A DNA stretch of 64,000 nucleotides from Sipunculus nudus. Taxonomy: Eukaryota; Annelida; Sipuncula; Golfingiida; Sipunculidae. The translations under genes were made by a program, and so were the position numbers. Positions 36,144 through 48,509 of this stretch are shown one piece after another. The DNA lies in assembly GCA_026874595.1 (NCBI GenBank), contig CM049315.1, positions 18,619,664 to 18,683,663 on the forward strand, in the 5' to 3' direction. Positions within the stretch are counted from its first letter, which is position 1, and each line of letters starts with the position of its first letter. The notes below the pieces were generated by a model. The model did no database searches. It was given only the letters and a program-made list of their open reading frames with translations, and was not told the DNA's origin.

Positions 36144-36960
36144 GGGGCCTGGACAGCTGAGCGGTAAAACACCTGGCCTTCTCGGTTAGCAATCCCCCTA
36201 AACACCCAAAACACTCGTGTTTTGGGTATCTGTGATATACACCATGAAACACCCACTTAAGTTCTAACCTGAACCCAAAATGTTACACTAATCGATAATA
36301 ATCATCTGCTGAATATATCTCTGCAATATTGTGTCATAAATTTATGAAATAAAGATAAAAACGAGTGTTGCAGGCCATACTCGGTTCAACGGGGGACACG
36401 GCAGCCATTTATGCCAGCTATGACGCTGCCCCCTAGTTGCGCAAGTCGCAATCAAGCAGAGCACTTGTCAGTTGTACAAAATACTATTGCCTTTTTTTAT
36501 TTTACAAAATAGAGGCACAGTTCTGCATTGACATGTGCAACAGATGATAATTTATTAACCGATGCCAGTGTTTTGCTTCAAATTCGAATTTTAAAGGGTG
36601 TTTCGTGGTGTTTTGTCACATGTACCCAAAACACCGGTGTTTTGGGTGTTTAGGCTGACCCTAGGCTGGCGACCCCGGTTTGATCCCAGGTGCTGCCGTG
36701 AGAGTGGGTTGTAATGGCCTGTCCAAGGTCGGTGGTTCTCTCCAGGTTCTCCGGCTCCCTCCACTTCTCTCACTTCAATCTTTAATTCTATCAGTATTTC
36801 CTATTTTCGCCTTAAATATCTAACTGTATACCCACTCAATCTGTCAAACTTTGTCGTTGCTGAGGGAGCCAGTGCAGGCCAGATTTTCTGGAGACCTGAG
36901 ACTGGCTCGAGCGCTGACTTTTACCAAATTCTTTAATTTTCAGATAAATATTAAATTTGA
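36144..36960 (+). mobile_element. tRNA-derived SINE, split by an insertion
   Basis: The left part (36144-36196) has an AGCTGAGCGG box-A-like segment. The right part (36655-36960) has GGTTTGATCCC (36677-36687), a good pol III box B. The tail region near 36860-36920 is the kind of conserved 3' body seen in SINEs. Box A and box B are separated by the 458-bp TIR element at 36197-36654; without it they would be about 70 bp apart. No complete tRNA cloverleaf is present, so this is not a functional tRNA gene. Confidence 0.6.
36197..36654. mobile_element. TIR element inserted in the SINE
   Basis: The ends are inverted repeats of about 32 bp. They begin CCTAAACACCCAAAACAC, and the right end is the complement with two or three changes. 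The outer 18 bp continue into a CGTGTTTTGGGT inner arm, so each end is itself a hairpin. AT-rich interior, no gene. Confidence 0.7.
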
Positions 36961-39265
36961 CTTATAAATTTGACCAAGCTCAACTGGTGACAATACAGAT
37001 CTTCTGTTTCAAAGTTGCACTAAAGAAACAGACTTGATATATACTGAGACATATTATATTTTATTCTTTTACAAGATATCTGTGTATCTTGAGTAAGCCT
37101 TGTCTTCAGGTGCACGGAGCCAATTATTGATTGGTTCTGACAGGATATATAACTGTCTGCCACAGGGAGAATATTATTTTATTTATTTTTAAGCAGTTTT
37201 AAATAGAAAATATTGCAGAAGGACATTTGTTGTACTAGCAGTACTTGCTATTAGTTATGCAAATATTGTTTTTATATTGATAATGGATTTAGGAACCATG
37301 GCCAAATATCAGTGTATATGTCACAGGACAAACTCCGATCCAGTAGAATTTCCGATCTTAGCCTCTACTAGGACAAACTCCAATCAACCAGAGACCACAA
37401 CATAATTAGACTTTCTACTAGTAGAATGGCGATTCTACTAGGACAAACTCCAATCGTGGTCTCTACTATGCAACCATATGCAACCATATATCACAATATA
37501 TTGTGATACGAAATTTGTAGGCGAAACCCAGCCCAAGTTAGATTTACACTAAAAAGTAAAATTGATTCACTTGGACATTTTCTCAACAACAGCATATATG
37601 ATAAATATCAATAACATCATATAGTTCTTTTATATAGTTCTCTCGATATCTTTCAGAAACACACACAGAATCAAGTGTAAACAATAACCCTCGCTTCGTG
37701 CAGGGGTAATAAAGAAGAAAAGCTTTAAATAGTTTTTGCCTTGATGTTGAGACTCCACGCACAATTGGTTTAAAGTCCAAGTATTTCAGCACACTGCACT
37801 ATATCAATAACAAGTGTCATGTATTGTATATATTGTTACCACCTTGTGTTGTTGACCTGTGTATTGTCCAGGTTAAGATTATCAAGTCCTGTCACATACA
37901 TACTCTGAAGGTACCGTATCAGTTTCACAGATACCATTGAGGTTTCTGTGTTTGGTTGGTTCAAGTGGACTTTACAAGGTAACACTGGATAAGTCAAAGA
38001 ATAAACAAATGCAGGAACAAATCAGTATGTCTGGCACACACAGCTGTAACCCAACACAGCTTTATAGATGTCTGCTGTGTCAAATAGGCTATGACTTCTG
38101 AGTTATTCCTAGCCAAGGTATGGTGTAAATAAACCTGAATTCCTGCAGGCTGAAATACCAAAATATTAATCATGATTTTATTCATCATGATTTAGTAATG
38201 AGTGCCACCTGTAGGCTACAGACCTGTCCAAAAACAGGAAAGTACCGTGGTTTTAATATATAATAATATATAATGTGTATATACAGTATTTAAAGGATAT
38301 AATTTCTGCCGTAATATAATATGTATTAGAATAATATTCTCATTGAAATATAAATTTCCACTCAAAACTGTGTCACATTGTATGCAATGCAATCACATAT
38401 ATATGAACAGTCACAGTATTTAGAAAAATTTAAAAAAAAGATAAAAAAAACAACACATTGGCAAATTAAAAATTAACGAGGGCATTACCATTAAACTTAC
38501 AATATGTGGTAAATTCAGCAGAGGGTGCTTATTTTAATTACCACAGAAAGTCAAGTTGACTTTGAGGTTTCTTGGTTAGAAGTGGAATTAAGGGTGTCAG
38601 GAGACGGTACAAGGGGTACTTCTTTTTACCACAAAAATCTTATAAATTAGAACAATACATGCTCAATAAAAAATCCAAGGTTTGTCCTGCCATGTTTTTA
38701 CCCAAGATTCCTCCATTACAGCCTGATATTTCAAACAGTCTTTACACCATGGGAGGGGCATTACCCCCCCCCCCTTCTAAATGGTTAAAATCCTCACCCT
38801 CAGGGCTTCATGCCTTGTCTTTGCCTTGCGTAGCCCCCCCCCCCCCCCCCCCCCCAACACTTTTCCATGGGAAAACCATTCCTGTTGGTGTCAGTCTTTT
38901 GGGTAGCTATTATTCAGGGTCTGGGAAATTGTATTAATCTGCATACCGGGTAGTCATGTGTTATCAAATTGTATATTGTTTCATCACTTTTTTCCAACCC
39001 ACTAATTATCAATTTACATAATTTCTGTCATACATAGGTGCTTCCTGTGTCTTGCATCCTGTACAGATGTAATCTTTGGGTACGGCCACTATGATTACAT
39101 AGCAATTGGAACTTTTACTTTATTAGCTGTGCATGTCCTGGTTTGGATGTAAAAGGAAGTAGCAGTAGAATTTACTCAGCCTGACTTATCATCATATGTA
39201 AGGAAACCTAGCATTTATTTGACCTTAATACAGATTAAAGTCAGCTATACACCTATCTTACCTGT
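36961..39265. other. no gene seen; local repeats and C runs
   Basis: CTACTAGGACAAACTCCAATC recurs near 37362-37395 and 37435-37455. C runs lie at 38764-38774 and 38834-38855 (22 C). A 121-codon frame spanning these C runs is not gene-like. Confidence 0.5.
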
Positions 39266-39698
39266 AGATTTTTGTGATTTCTAGCTTTCTCTGCATATAT
39301 ATATTAATGAACTGAAGGTAATTTTTGCTAAAAAAAAAAGGTTCATATAATGCCTCTGTTACAAGTGTATAAGCTTGTTTATCTACGAGTTGTTAGTAAA
39401 CACAGTATGCCCACCAGTGTTGACAAACAAGAAAACACATAACCTAAGTTGGATGCTTGCATAAATATCAAATATTTATGCAATTTGAAAGGCCACTAGC
39501 TGGATAATGCCTTACAGAAAACTCTTGATTCATCTGACTTGCTGCCAGATGTTCATGTTGATTTATGTTGTTTGGATTATTTTGGCTGGTCCCCCACATG
39601 TTTATAACATGGGGGACCCGCCAAAATAATCATTTTGAAATAAAGAAAATTAACAGCCTGTGTGCAGTGGGATTAGCTGTATCTGGCCTGTTATTTTT
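39266..39698 (+). repeat. old dispersed or segmental duplicate G, copy 2
   Basis: Collinear with 28700-29133. It additionally contains a 55-bp hairpin at 39576-39630 (ATTATTTTGGC outer arm, CCCCCACATGTT inner arm), of which copy 1 keeps only the inner part. Confidence 0.65.
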
Positions 39699-41970
39699 AG
39701 CGAACCTGTGAGCTTATGCCATGGTGTCCTGGCATCCGTCAGCCGGCGTCCGTTGTCTGTACGTTAACCTATACTATCTTGAAAAAGGCAAGAGTAAGCA
39801 TCAAGAAATTTTCTGCAAAAAATTAGTCATCTAAAAAACTCTATCAGATTTTGCTTATTTTTTGGCTAACTGTATTTTCTTAGATTTTATAGAGAAAAAG
39901 CTAAAAAAGCTTTAAAAATCTTCTTCTCTGAAACTGTTCAGCCAAATTGTCCAATATTTCACAGAAATTATCCCTGGAACAATCTCTCTCAAGTTTGTTC
40001 GAATGGTTTAAGTTAGGTGATTTTTGGCCGAATTACAGCTAGTTGAACTTAGTCATATGTCCAAAAAAGCATACTAAAATTACAGTCTAAGAAACGGCTG
40101 GAGCTGTCATCACCAAATTTTATGCCAATGTTGGTCACATGAGTCATGTCTGAAATTCAGGTATTGGTGGCGCCACCTGCAGCTTAACTTAGCCATTCTG
40201 CTTTATTTTCCCATATGAGTTATAAACTTGCAAAACGTTTTTTGGCTTACGCCACTGAGACCAATTTGTTTAATATTTTACAAGAATAATCCCCTGAATA
40301 ATTCATATAATAATTGTCTTTTATGGTTCCAAAGAATGAATTTTGGCTGAATAATAAAGATTGAATTGAGTCATTTTACCATATATGTTAGGTGTGTGAA
40401 GCAGATACATCTAGCCTGGAACCAGTTTATCAGCATCCGTTACAGCATGCCTCCAGACATTTAGATTTCAGGTTATCTTTGGTTAATATGAATGTTTTTT
40501 AAAAAATTTTTAAAAATGTAGATTTATGATTTTAAATTTCCTCATGCCAGGCAATGTTTACAATCACAGGTTAACCCATACTGTTTCGAAAACAACTGGA
40601 GCTAGCATCATGAAATTTAATGCAAAAAATTAGCCATCTGAAAAAAATCTACATTTTCTTAGATTTTATAGAGAAAAAGCGTAAAAACCTTTAAAAATCT
40701 TCTTCTCTGAAACGGTCAAGCCAATTTGTTCAATATTTCACAGAAATAATCTTTTATACCATCTCTCTCAAGTTTGTTCAAATGGTTCAAGTTCTGTGAA
40801 TTTTGGCCAAATTACAGGAAGTTGAACCTAGTCATCTGTCCAAAAAAGCATACTAAAATTACAATCTCAGAAACTGCCAGAGCTATCATCACCAAATTTT
40901 ATGCCAGTGTTGATCACATGAGTCATATATGAAATTCAGGTATTGGTGGCACCACTTGCATTGACCTTTTTTTGTACGGGGGTCATTGGTCATCTGTATA
41001 TCAACCCATAATTTCTCAGGAATTGCAGGAACAACCATCCCATGGTTTAATGCAATTATCTGTCACATATCAAATGTTGTGGGATTCAGCTTATGTTTTT
41101 ATGCCCCCGCCACAAAGTGGCCGGGGCATATAGTTTTACCCATGTCCGTCCTTCTGAAATCAAACAGTTGTACAGACTTTTTTTTCGCAATGCCTGCAGA
41201 AATTGGCCTGATTTTTGGTGTGTGGTCAGATAATGACCAGTTACAGATCAAGTTCGCGTTTCGTCCTGGTTTACCTACTTTTGACCGTTTTACGGCTGCT
41301 TAACTTAGAAAATTTCATGAAAAATAGAAATTTTCATGACAAATACACATGTACGGACTTTTTTTCGCAATGCCTGCAGATATTGGCCTGATTTTTGGTG
41401 TGTGGGCAGATAATGACCAGTTACAGATCGAGTTCGCGTTTCGTCCCAGTTGACGTACTTTTGACCGTTTTACGGCTCCTTAACTAAGAAAATTTCATGA
41501 AACATAGAAATTTTCATGACAAATACACATGTACGGACTTTTTTCGCAATGCCTGCAGATATTGGCCTGATTTTTGGTGTGTGGGCAGATAATGACCAGT
41601 TACAGATCGAGTTCGAGTTTCGTCCCAGTTGACCTACCTTTGACCGATTTACGGCTCCTTAACTTAGAAAATTTCATGAAAAATAGAAATTTTCATGACA
41701 AATACACATGTACGGACTTTTTTTCGCAATGCTTGCAGATATTGGCCTGATTTTTGGTGTGTATGCAGATATTGACCAGTTACAGATCGAGTTCGCTTTT
41801 CCTTCTGGTTGACCTACTTTTGACCGTTTTAAGGGTCCTTAACATAGAAAATTTCATGAAAAATAGAAATTTTCATGACAAATACACATGTACGGACTTT
41901 TTTTCGCAATGCCTGCAGATATTGGCCTGATTTTTGGTGTGTATGCAGATGTACATGTACGGCCATTTTT

Positions 41971-44900
41971 AGCCCTCAGCGCATAGGCTGATGGGCTATT
42001 GTCGTCACCCAAGCTGTCCGTCTATCCGTCCATCTGTCTGTCGGGTGTCCGTCTGTCCGTTCCGCGTCTGTTAACTTTTACCTTGTGAGCGGGATATCTC
42101 TAAAAGGATTCACCATTGGAATTTTATTTCCATCAGTGAAGATGTATATCGATAAAATCTTGGTCAAGTTCCAAGATGGGTGACCTTGACCCATTTTTAG
42201 CTCAGCTGACTATAAGTCATCTGAGCTATAGTCGTGGTCCATTGTCCGTCGTCCGTCCGTCTGTCCGTCCGTCCGTCCGTAGATGTGGCACGTTTTGAAA
42301 CCGTAAGATCAAGGAATCCAAAATTCAGCATAGTGTTAGATGTCCCCAAGATCTCCTACCAAGTGGAAAACTGGGTCTTTGCGACTTTGTTCCTTTGAGA
42401 AATTAAGGAAAAACCTCAATTTTTTATTAAAAACCTATTTTCACACTTCAGGGCTGCCAAATATCAAAACCACTCATCTGTTTTTCCTCATATTTACCAT
42501 AAATATTCCTCTATATAGTTCCTATGTACATGCCTGAAATTATGTCTGTATTATATAATTAAAGAAAGTTATGGGCCAGAACATAATGCATTTTGTAAAA
42601 AATCAGGAAAGATATTTGATCACTTAATACAAAACTTGTTAAAGCTATGGATTTTTTTTCAAGTAATATAACTTTAATTAATCAAAATTAAATTGTATAC
42701 CCAAAATTAGATCAAAATCTTTTAAATTTTTTAAAATATTAACAAAAATAAAAAATTGGTACCTTAAATTTTGCCTAACTTTGACCATGGCACTTTTTTT
42801 TCCTGTAAGTACTGTGGATTTAATTTTCTCAGCACGTTTTTGTTAGCATTTTGTCTGTTAACACCAAAAATTTGAAACCAGTTGATTTAAAACTGTAGAT
42901 TTTATTCAAGTTTTCAAGCACCATGTAACATATTGTTTACATCAGGCTAGTGTTATGCAGTTTGCAAGAGCTCAGCTCCCCAGCTTAAGCTCTCAGTTCC
43001 TAAAATTTGGCATACAATTAGATGTCTCCAAAATTCCCTACCATGCCAAGAATTTGGTCACTAGGACTTAATACCTTTGAGATATTAATGAAAAACTTCA
43101 TTCTCAATTAAAAACCCATTGTTACACTTCAATACTGCCTAATATCAAAACCACTGATCTGACTTTAATCATATATAATATACATGTTTTTCTATACATT
43201 CTCTGTGCACATGCCAGAAATGATGTCAGTATTGCGTAATTGTTTTAAGCTATGGGCCCAAACATAATGCACTTTGTAAAAAATCAAGAAATATATTTAC
43301 TCCCTTAACAAGGGGCTTGCTGAAGCTAGAGATTTTTTGTCAGGGATGTAACATTATTTAATCAAGATTCAATTGAATACCCAAAATTAGTTCTGAATTT
43401 TTCAAATTTTATAAGTTATTAGTATAAATATAAAATTAGTACCTTAAATTTTGCCCAACTTTGACCATTTCACTTTTGTTTCATGTGAGCTCTGTTTATA
43501 TAATTTTCATATCATGCACACATAAGGATTTCAGCTTTTTAGTTTAGAAAGCTGAAAGAAATTGGCCAAAAATTTTAGCTTTTATTAATGTTTTTATGAG
43601 ACCATGTCAGACCTTGGCTCTCTCCAGCCACTCTTGAGTCACCTGTATGTTGACCTTGTTGAACTTTCAGCAAATTATGCACGCTTGAGGCGAGGCATAT
43701 ACTGGGGCAGCAAGGCAGCTTATGGCCAGCCACAGTTGATCCAGGTGTCCAACCCAACTCATCTAGTAGTTTTAACCAACAACATAACAATAAACAATAA
43801 ATTAATCAATTTTTATTGGTTTTTAATAACAAATTAAAGAAAAATAGAAAAGGAATTTGTTAGTTTATAATAATAGGGAATTAACTTGCAGGTACTGATG
43901 ATATAAGAATCTTGTATCGATGGATAGAATGTCACGTAATCCAAATAACACCATGCAGTCACCTATGGCATTTTTCAGTTCAATTTTAATAATAAAAAAG
44001 TAAATCATATTATATATTACTAATCATTAGGGATCATATGGAGGAAATTAATGATAGACAAAGATGCAGTTGATAATATTAATCTAGATTCCTACTGTGT
44101 CTAGTGTGTACATTGATGTGAAATTAGTCCAAAATAAATATATCACATTTATTTTTTTTTTATATAAATAAAAGCCATAAAACCAGGTACTTACGATCAT
44201 TATTTAAATGTGTGAATTTTGTACATTCTGGATTCTCAACACCATTGTTTGGTGAAAACTGAATAAATGCCAGACATGGTGGGAATACTTTGCAATTGTA
44301 TTTAAATACGAATATGAATATGTACTCCATTATAAAATTTCTTGCATAAAGAATGGGAATTCAGGTAAAAATGAAAGTATATGAACACCAGTGCAAATAC
44401 TTTCCAAATGTATTCATGAATGCATTCATGAATATATTCTTTAATATTATTTTAATAATCATTTCAGTTATATTTCATTTTAAAAATCATACTATTCTCT
44501 TATTATTTTTAATAAAAATTATATCTGGGACAATATTTGTAATTTTTTTAATAAATAGTTAAACTCTTATATTATATGTTCTGCTTATAAGTTATATGGC
44601 CAAGTCAAAATCTGTGTGACAATAGTACTCCATTTGTTAATAAAATTAATGAAATTAATTCTCTTCTCTGTCTCCAAAGGTACTATCAAAATCATACATA
44701 AGCTTAACAACAACAACTCATAATACAGCTTATACTTATTACCACACAAAACCAGCATGTGCCTCACTTCTAAATCATATTTTTTTATCATATATAACAG
44801 CTGAGCGCCGTGACCCATAGGTCCCTTGTTCTACATATAAGAGCTGATTATAGAAAAACACTCAGAAGCTTATATCTCAGAAACCATTGTGTGGATTTTC

Positions 44901-45273
44901 ACAAAACTTACTATGATCATTGGGACTGATGGTCTGTACGTTATGCACAATTTTGGTGGCGTCACCTGCAATTTCTGATTTTTTAATGAAATTTTATCGG
45001 ATTTTTCAATTTTGGCCTTTGTGCAGGATATCTCCAAAGGTATTCAACTAAGGAACTTCATTACTTCATTGCTTTTGCATTTTATTTACAAAATCTTGGT
45101 CAGGTTCAAAGATGGGTGGTCTTGACCTACTTTTCAAGGTCACAGAGCTTAGTATAGAAAAAAAACTTAGGGGGATATTTCTCAGGAAGCATTTGGTGGA
45201 TTGTTATAAAACATGGTACATACCTCTATAATTTAAATTTATAACTGATTACCAGCTTTTGCTAATATTCTAG
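41971..45273 (+). mobile_element. Helentron-like element, family C (inside A, split by D)
   Basis: It starts after TTTTT with the hairpin AGCCCTCAGC-loop-GCTGATGGGCT. A GTCCGTCTATCCGTCC-type tract follows. The body unit (GGATATCTC, AAAATCTTGGTCA, AAGATGGGTG, CTTGACC) occurs at about 42085-42195 and again at 45025-45130, on either side of the D insertion. The 3' end is CTAG at 45270-45273 followed by TTT; a strong 3' hairpin is not evident, so this edge is less certain than the others. Confidence 0.6.
42199..44828 (+). mobile_element. Helentron-like element, family D, copy 1 (innermost)
   Basis: After TTTTT it begins AGCTCAGCTGAC and forms a hairpin with CATCTGAGCT. A nearly pure GTCCGTCC tract follows (about 42247-42282). 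The body has two diverged tandem units of about 670 bp (ACCACTCATCTG near 42470, ACCACTGATCTG near 43150). The 3' end has CAGCTGAGCG (inverse of the 5' end), a GACCCATAGGTC palindrome and CTTG, then TT. The 43.6-44.8 kb part is unrelated AT-rich sequence and may include further decayed insertions. Confidence 0.65.
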
Positions 45274-47238
45274 TTTCACAATGCAATGCTTACAGATACT
45301 GGCCCAATGTTTGGTCTGTGGGGGCATAATGACCACTTACAGGTCGAGTTCGCGTTTCGTCCCAGTTAACCTATTTTTGACCATATGACAGATCCTGAAC
45401 ATAGATAATTTCATGAAAGACAGAAATTTTTATGAAAAATGCACATGTATGGACTTTTTTTTCACAGTGCCTGCCTACTGGCCTGATTTTTGGTGTGTTC
45501 CTTGATAATGACCCGTTACAGATCGAGTTTGCATTTTGCCCTTCTTGACCTACTTTTGACCATACAACACCTCCTGAACTTAAAAAAATTTTACAAAATT
45601 TAACAAATGTTTCTAATTTGCCCCAAGCGGGGGCATTCGTGTCGTACCGACACATCTGGTTTGCTATCTGCATTTACTTAGATTTTATAGGGGAAAAGCT
45701 GAAAACCTTTAAAAGTCTTCTTGTAAATGGTCCAGCCAAATTGTTCAATATTTTACAGAAATGATCCCAGAGGCAAGCACTCTCAAGTTTGTTTAAATGG
45801 TTTGCATTTGATGAATTTTAGTGGAGTTAAATGAATTTGAACGGTCATTTGGCTAAGTAAGCATACTGACATAGTTATCTCAGAAATGACAGAAGCTAGC
45901 ATTCCCAAGTATTGTGCAACTGTTGGTCACATGACTCATAATTGAAGTTGCAGATTTTGATGTGTCACCTACATTGACCTGTTTTTTATGGGCAAAAACC
46001 ACATAATTTTAGCCTCTTTCAGCTTAAAATGTTTATGATGAAACTGTCAAGTTGAATCGTTCAATTTTTCAAAAGAATTATTGTAGGACATGGTTCTTTC
46101 AATAATATCAGAAAAACTTAAGTTGGTCTTATGGCCATTATTATGACTAACTCAAACTGGGGACTGCAAAACTGTTCTTCTACAAAATTATTGTTTCAAT
46201 TATAACTTCTGTTACATGGCACAAAAATTATTCTTAGGTGGCCTTTGTTCAAGTTTACTTGAATGATTTTTGGCAGAATTATTGGACCTTTAACAATGAA
46301 AGAACTGAATATTTTATTTTTCTAGATATTTTGATAAAAAGTTGATGAATATTTCAGCTTGAAAAAAAAGCATTTTAGCCAAATTCTATCAGTATGTGTA
46401 AACAGATTTGCCAGCAGGCCAAGATTGTGTCTGAATATTTACATAGGTTAAGAAACTGCCAACTGTATTAGATTTGGCAATAGATCAAGAGTTCATTCAG
46501 TGCAGCAAGATATAGGTCAAGAGTTCAGTCAGTGCAGCCAAGCACAAGGCATGTGATCCCCTCATGGGTGACATGTGAACACCTCATGGGCACCATGTGA
46601 TCACCTCATGGGTGTCATGCCCCTCAGGGCTGCATGTGGAGCCAATCTATTTATAGCTTTGGCAGACTGCCAACTGTATCAAATTAGGCAATAGGTCAAG
46701 AGTTCACTCAGTGCAGCCAGGTACAGGTCAAAAGTTCACCCAGTCTAGCCAGGTGCAGGTCATGAGTTCACTCAGTGCAGTAGCCTGCGCTAGCAAATTT
46801 GTCACAGTTCACTCGGGGCAACTGCCTTTCTCACCTAAGCGTGGTCAGCCCCATGCATCAGACTCAAGGTAAGTTTGATGTATTGGCCTAATATTTTGAC
46901 CTGTCTATGCGTCTTTGGTTGGTTTCTCGTTCACAAGATAGGTGTCACCACCTACAATGACATTTGCACAGTGTGTGACTTTTGTGCCTGCTTATTTCTA
47001 TAGAGGAATTTGATATATCATCCTAAAATTGGGCATATTTATACCTATCGTATTTTAATTATCTTATACTTGTCGTATACAAGACTGGTGGTGCCACCTA
47101 CAATAATTTTATGCACAGTGTGTGTCCCTGCTTATTTCTCAGGAGGGGTTTGATATATCAGTCTGAACTTGGGCATATGTATATATCTCTGATAGCTTTG
47201 TTGTATACAAGACTGGTGGTGCCAGCTACAATCAATTT

Positions 47239-48509
47239 GCTCAGCTGACTGTAAGTCAACTGAGCTATAGGAATGGCGCTTTGTCCGTCGTCAGTCTGGA
47301 CGTCTGGCCGTCCGTTAGCAGGACACAAATCATAACAGCTGGTCCTAGAAACTTCTAAGTGAATATCTTGGGAGGTCAATTAAAAATTTCCTTGGAAACC
47401 TGATATTAGGTCACTGCGACCTTTTTCCTTCGAGCTATGGGACTTGTAAGTGCCCCCCAGAACAGTAAAAAATTTGATACAAAACCTCCAATATCTTGAT
47501 AATTAATGCATGGTTTGTCATGAATCTTGCCTTGAATATTTACCATGACTGGTTTTGTCAGTTCCTGAAACGTGGTGGTTTTCCTATTTTAACAAATATT
47601 TTTCTATTTATTTACTAAAAAATTACAACAATCATGTCAGTTTCTCAGCTGTCATTACATCTGGTGTCCCAAAACCTGGTGTGTTTATTGATCACAAGCC
47701 CTATACTAATCACCCTGTCTGTCAGTCTGTCTGTTTGTATGTTTGTCTGTCTGTCAATCCGTCCATCCACACAAATTAGTTTCCAGATGATAACTCCAGT
47801 TAAGTTTGATATATTGGTTTCAAATTTAACTTATAAATGGCCCACCACTAAAGTAAGAACTATGTTGATTTTGGGGTCCAACAGTCAAAGGTCAAGGTCA
47901 AAGGACCCATTTCTTTAAAAGGAATGTGTTTGCATTTGAAGCCAAACTTTAAATTGCAAACCTTCCATCTTCAAGATATTGCTAACCTGCCACTAGGGGA
48001 AGATTCTGTTTGATTTTTGGGTCTTAGGTCAAAGGTCAAGGTCACAGGGCCCATCCATTCATAAATAAGTTTATGGATGATAATTCTGCTTTGGATAGAC
48101 AGACTGGCTTCAAACTTGATTTAATAAAGACCAATCACATATGTAAATTTATTTTGATTTTCAGGGTCCAGCGATCTAAGTTGAAGGTCACAGAAGCCAC
48201 ATCTTTAAAAAGATTGTGGATGCACTGTAAATAAAACTTTTCATCCTGAACTTTCCAACGTTCACACATGGCTTACTTGTCCAAAGTGAGGAAACCTGTA
48301 GAATTTGGGGTTATCTGGTCAGAGGTCAAGGTCACTTTTTAAAAGATTGTTACAATAATCCTAATGCTGCAAGTTCAAGGATATTAAGTTTTAAGATTTA
48401 TTGGTTACAAGGTCATTGGTCAAGGTCACAGGAGTGTCATTCTGAAAATTTCTTTCAAAATATCCGTATAGACAAACTCAACAGAGCGTTGAGACCCATG
48501 GGTCCCTAG
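47239..48509 (+). mobile_element. Helentron-like element, family D, copy 2
   Basis: The 5' hairpin is GCTCAGCTGACTG-loop-CAACTGAGC after TTT, then TTTGTCCGTCG. The body carries repeated blocks of about 150-170 bp, each with an AGGTCAAGGTCA-type core. The 3' end has the hairpin CTCAAC-AGAGC-GTTGAG, the palindrome GACCCATGGGTC and CTAG at 48506-48509, followed by TTG. The termini match family D copy 1; the body differs, so this is another subfamily. Confidence 0.7.
47884..48340 (+). promoter_or_regulatory. cluster of AGGTCA direct repeats inside element D2
   Basis: AGGTCA half-sites: 47889 and 47895 (no spacer); 48026, 48033 and 48039 (one-base spacer, then none); 48323 and 48329 (no spacer). 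AGGTCA direct repeats with a one-base spacer are the classic site for RXR, HNF4 and COUP-TF type nuclear receptors. The cluster ends about 1.2 kb before the ATP10 first coding exon. Whether it is bound is unknown. Confidence 0.35.

Larger units (their letters stand above)
41101..45659 (+). mobile_element. Helentron-like element, family A, copy 2 (inside E, split by C)
   Basis: The 5' hairpin is identical in its first 29 bases to the copy at 34028. About four and a half 180-bp units follow (marker at 41169, 41351, 41531, 41710, 41890). The array breaks at about 41960 and resumes at 45277 (CACAATGC, then TACAGATACTGGCC). The 3' end has the perfect hairpin GTGTCG-TAC-CGACAC and CTGG at 45656-45659, then TTT. 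Confidence 0.75.

Noticed and set aside
36144-36700. tRNA gene
   Set aside because: Only box A and box B-like parts are present, separated by an insertion; no cloverleaf stems.
38572-38937. 121-codon frame
   Set aside because: It spans two C runs giving polyproline; no domain, and no splice or start context.
44353-44562. 69-codon hydrophobic frame (possible membrane peptide)
   Set aside because: AT-rich stretch inside a family D element; composition explains the hydrophobicity.
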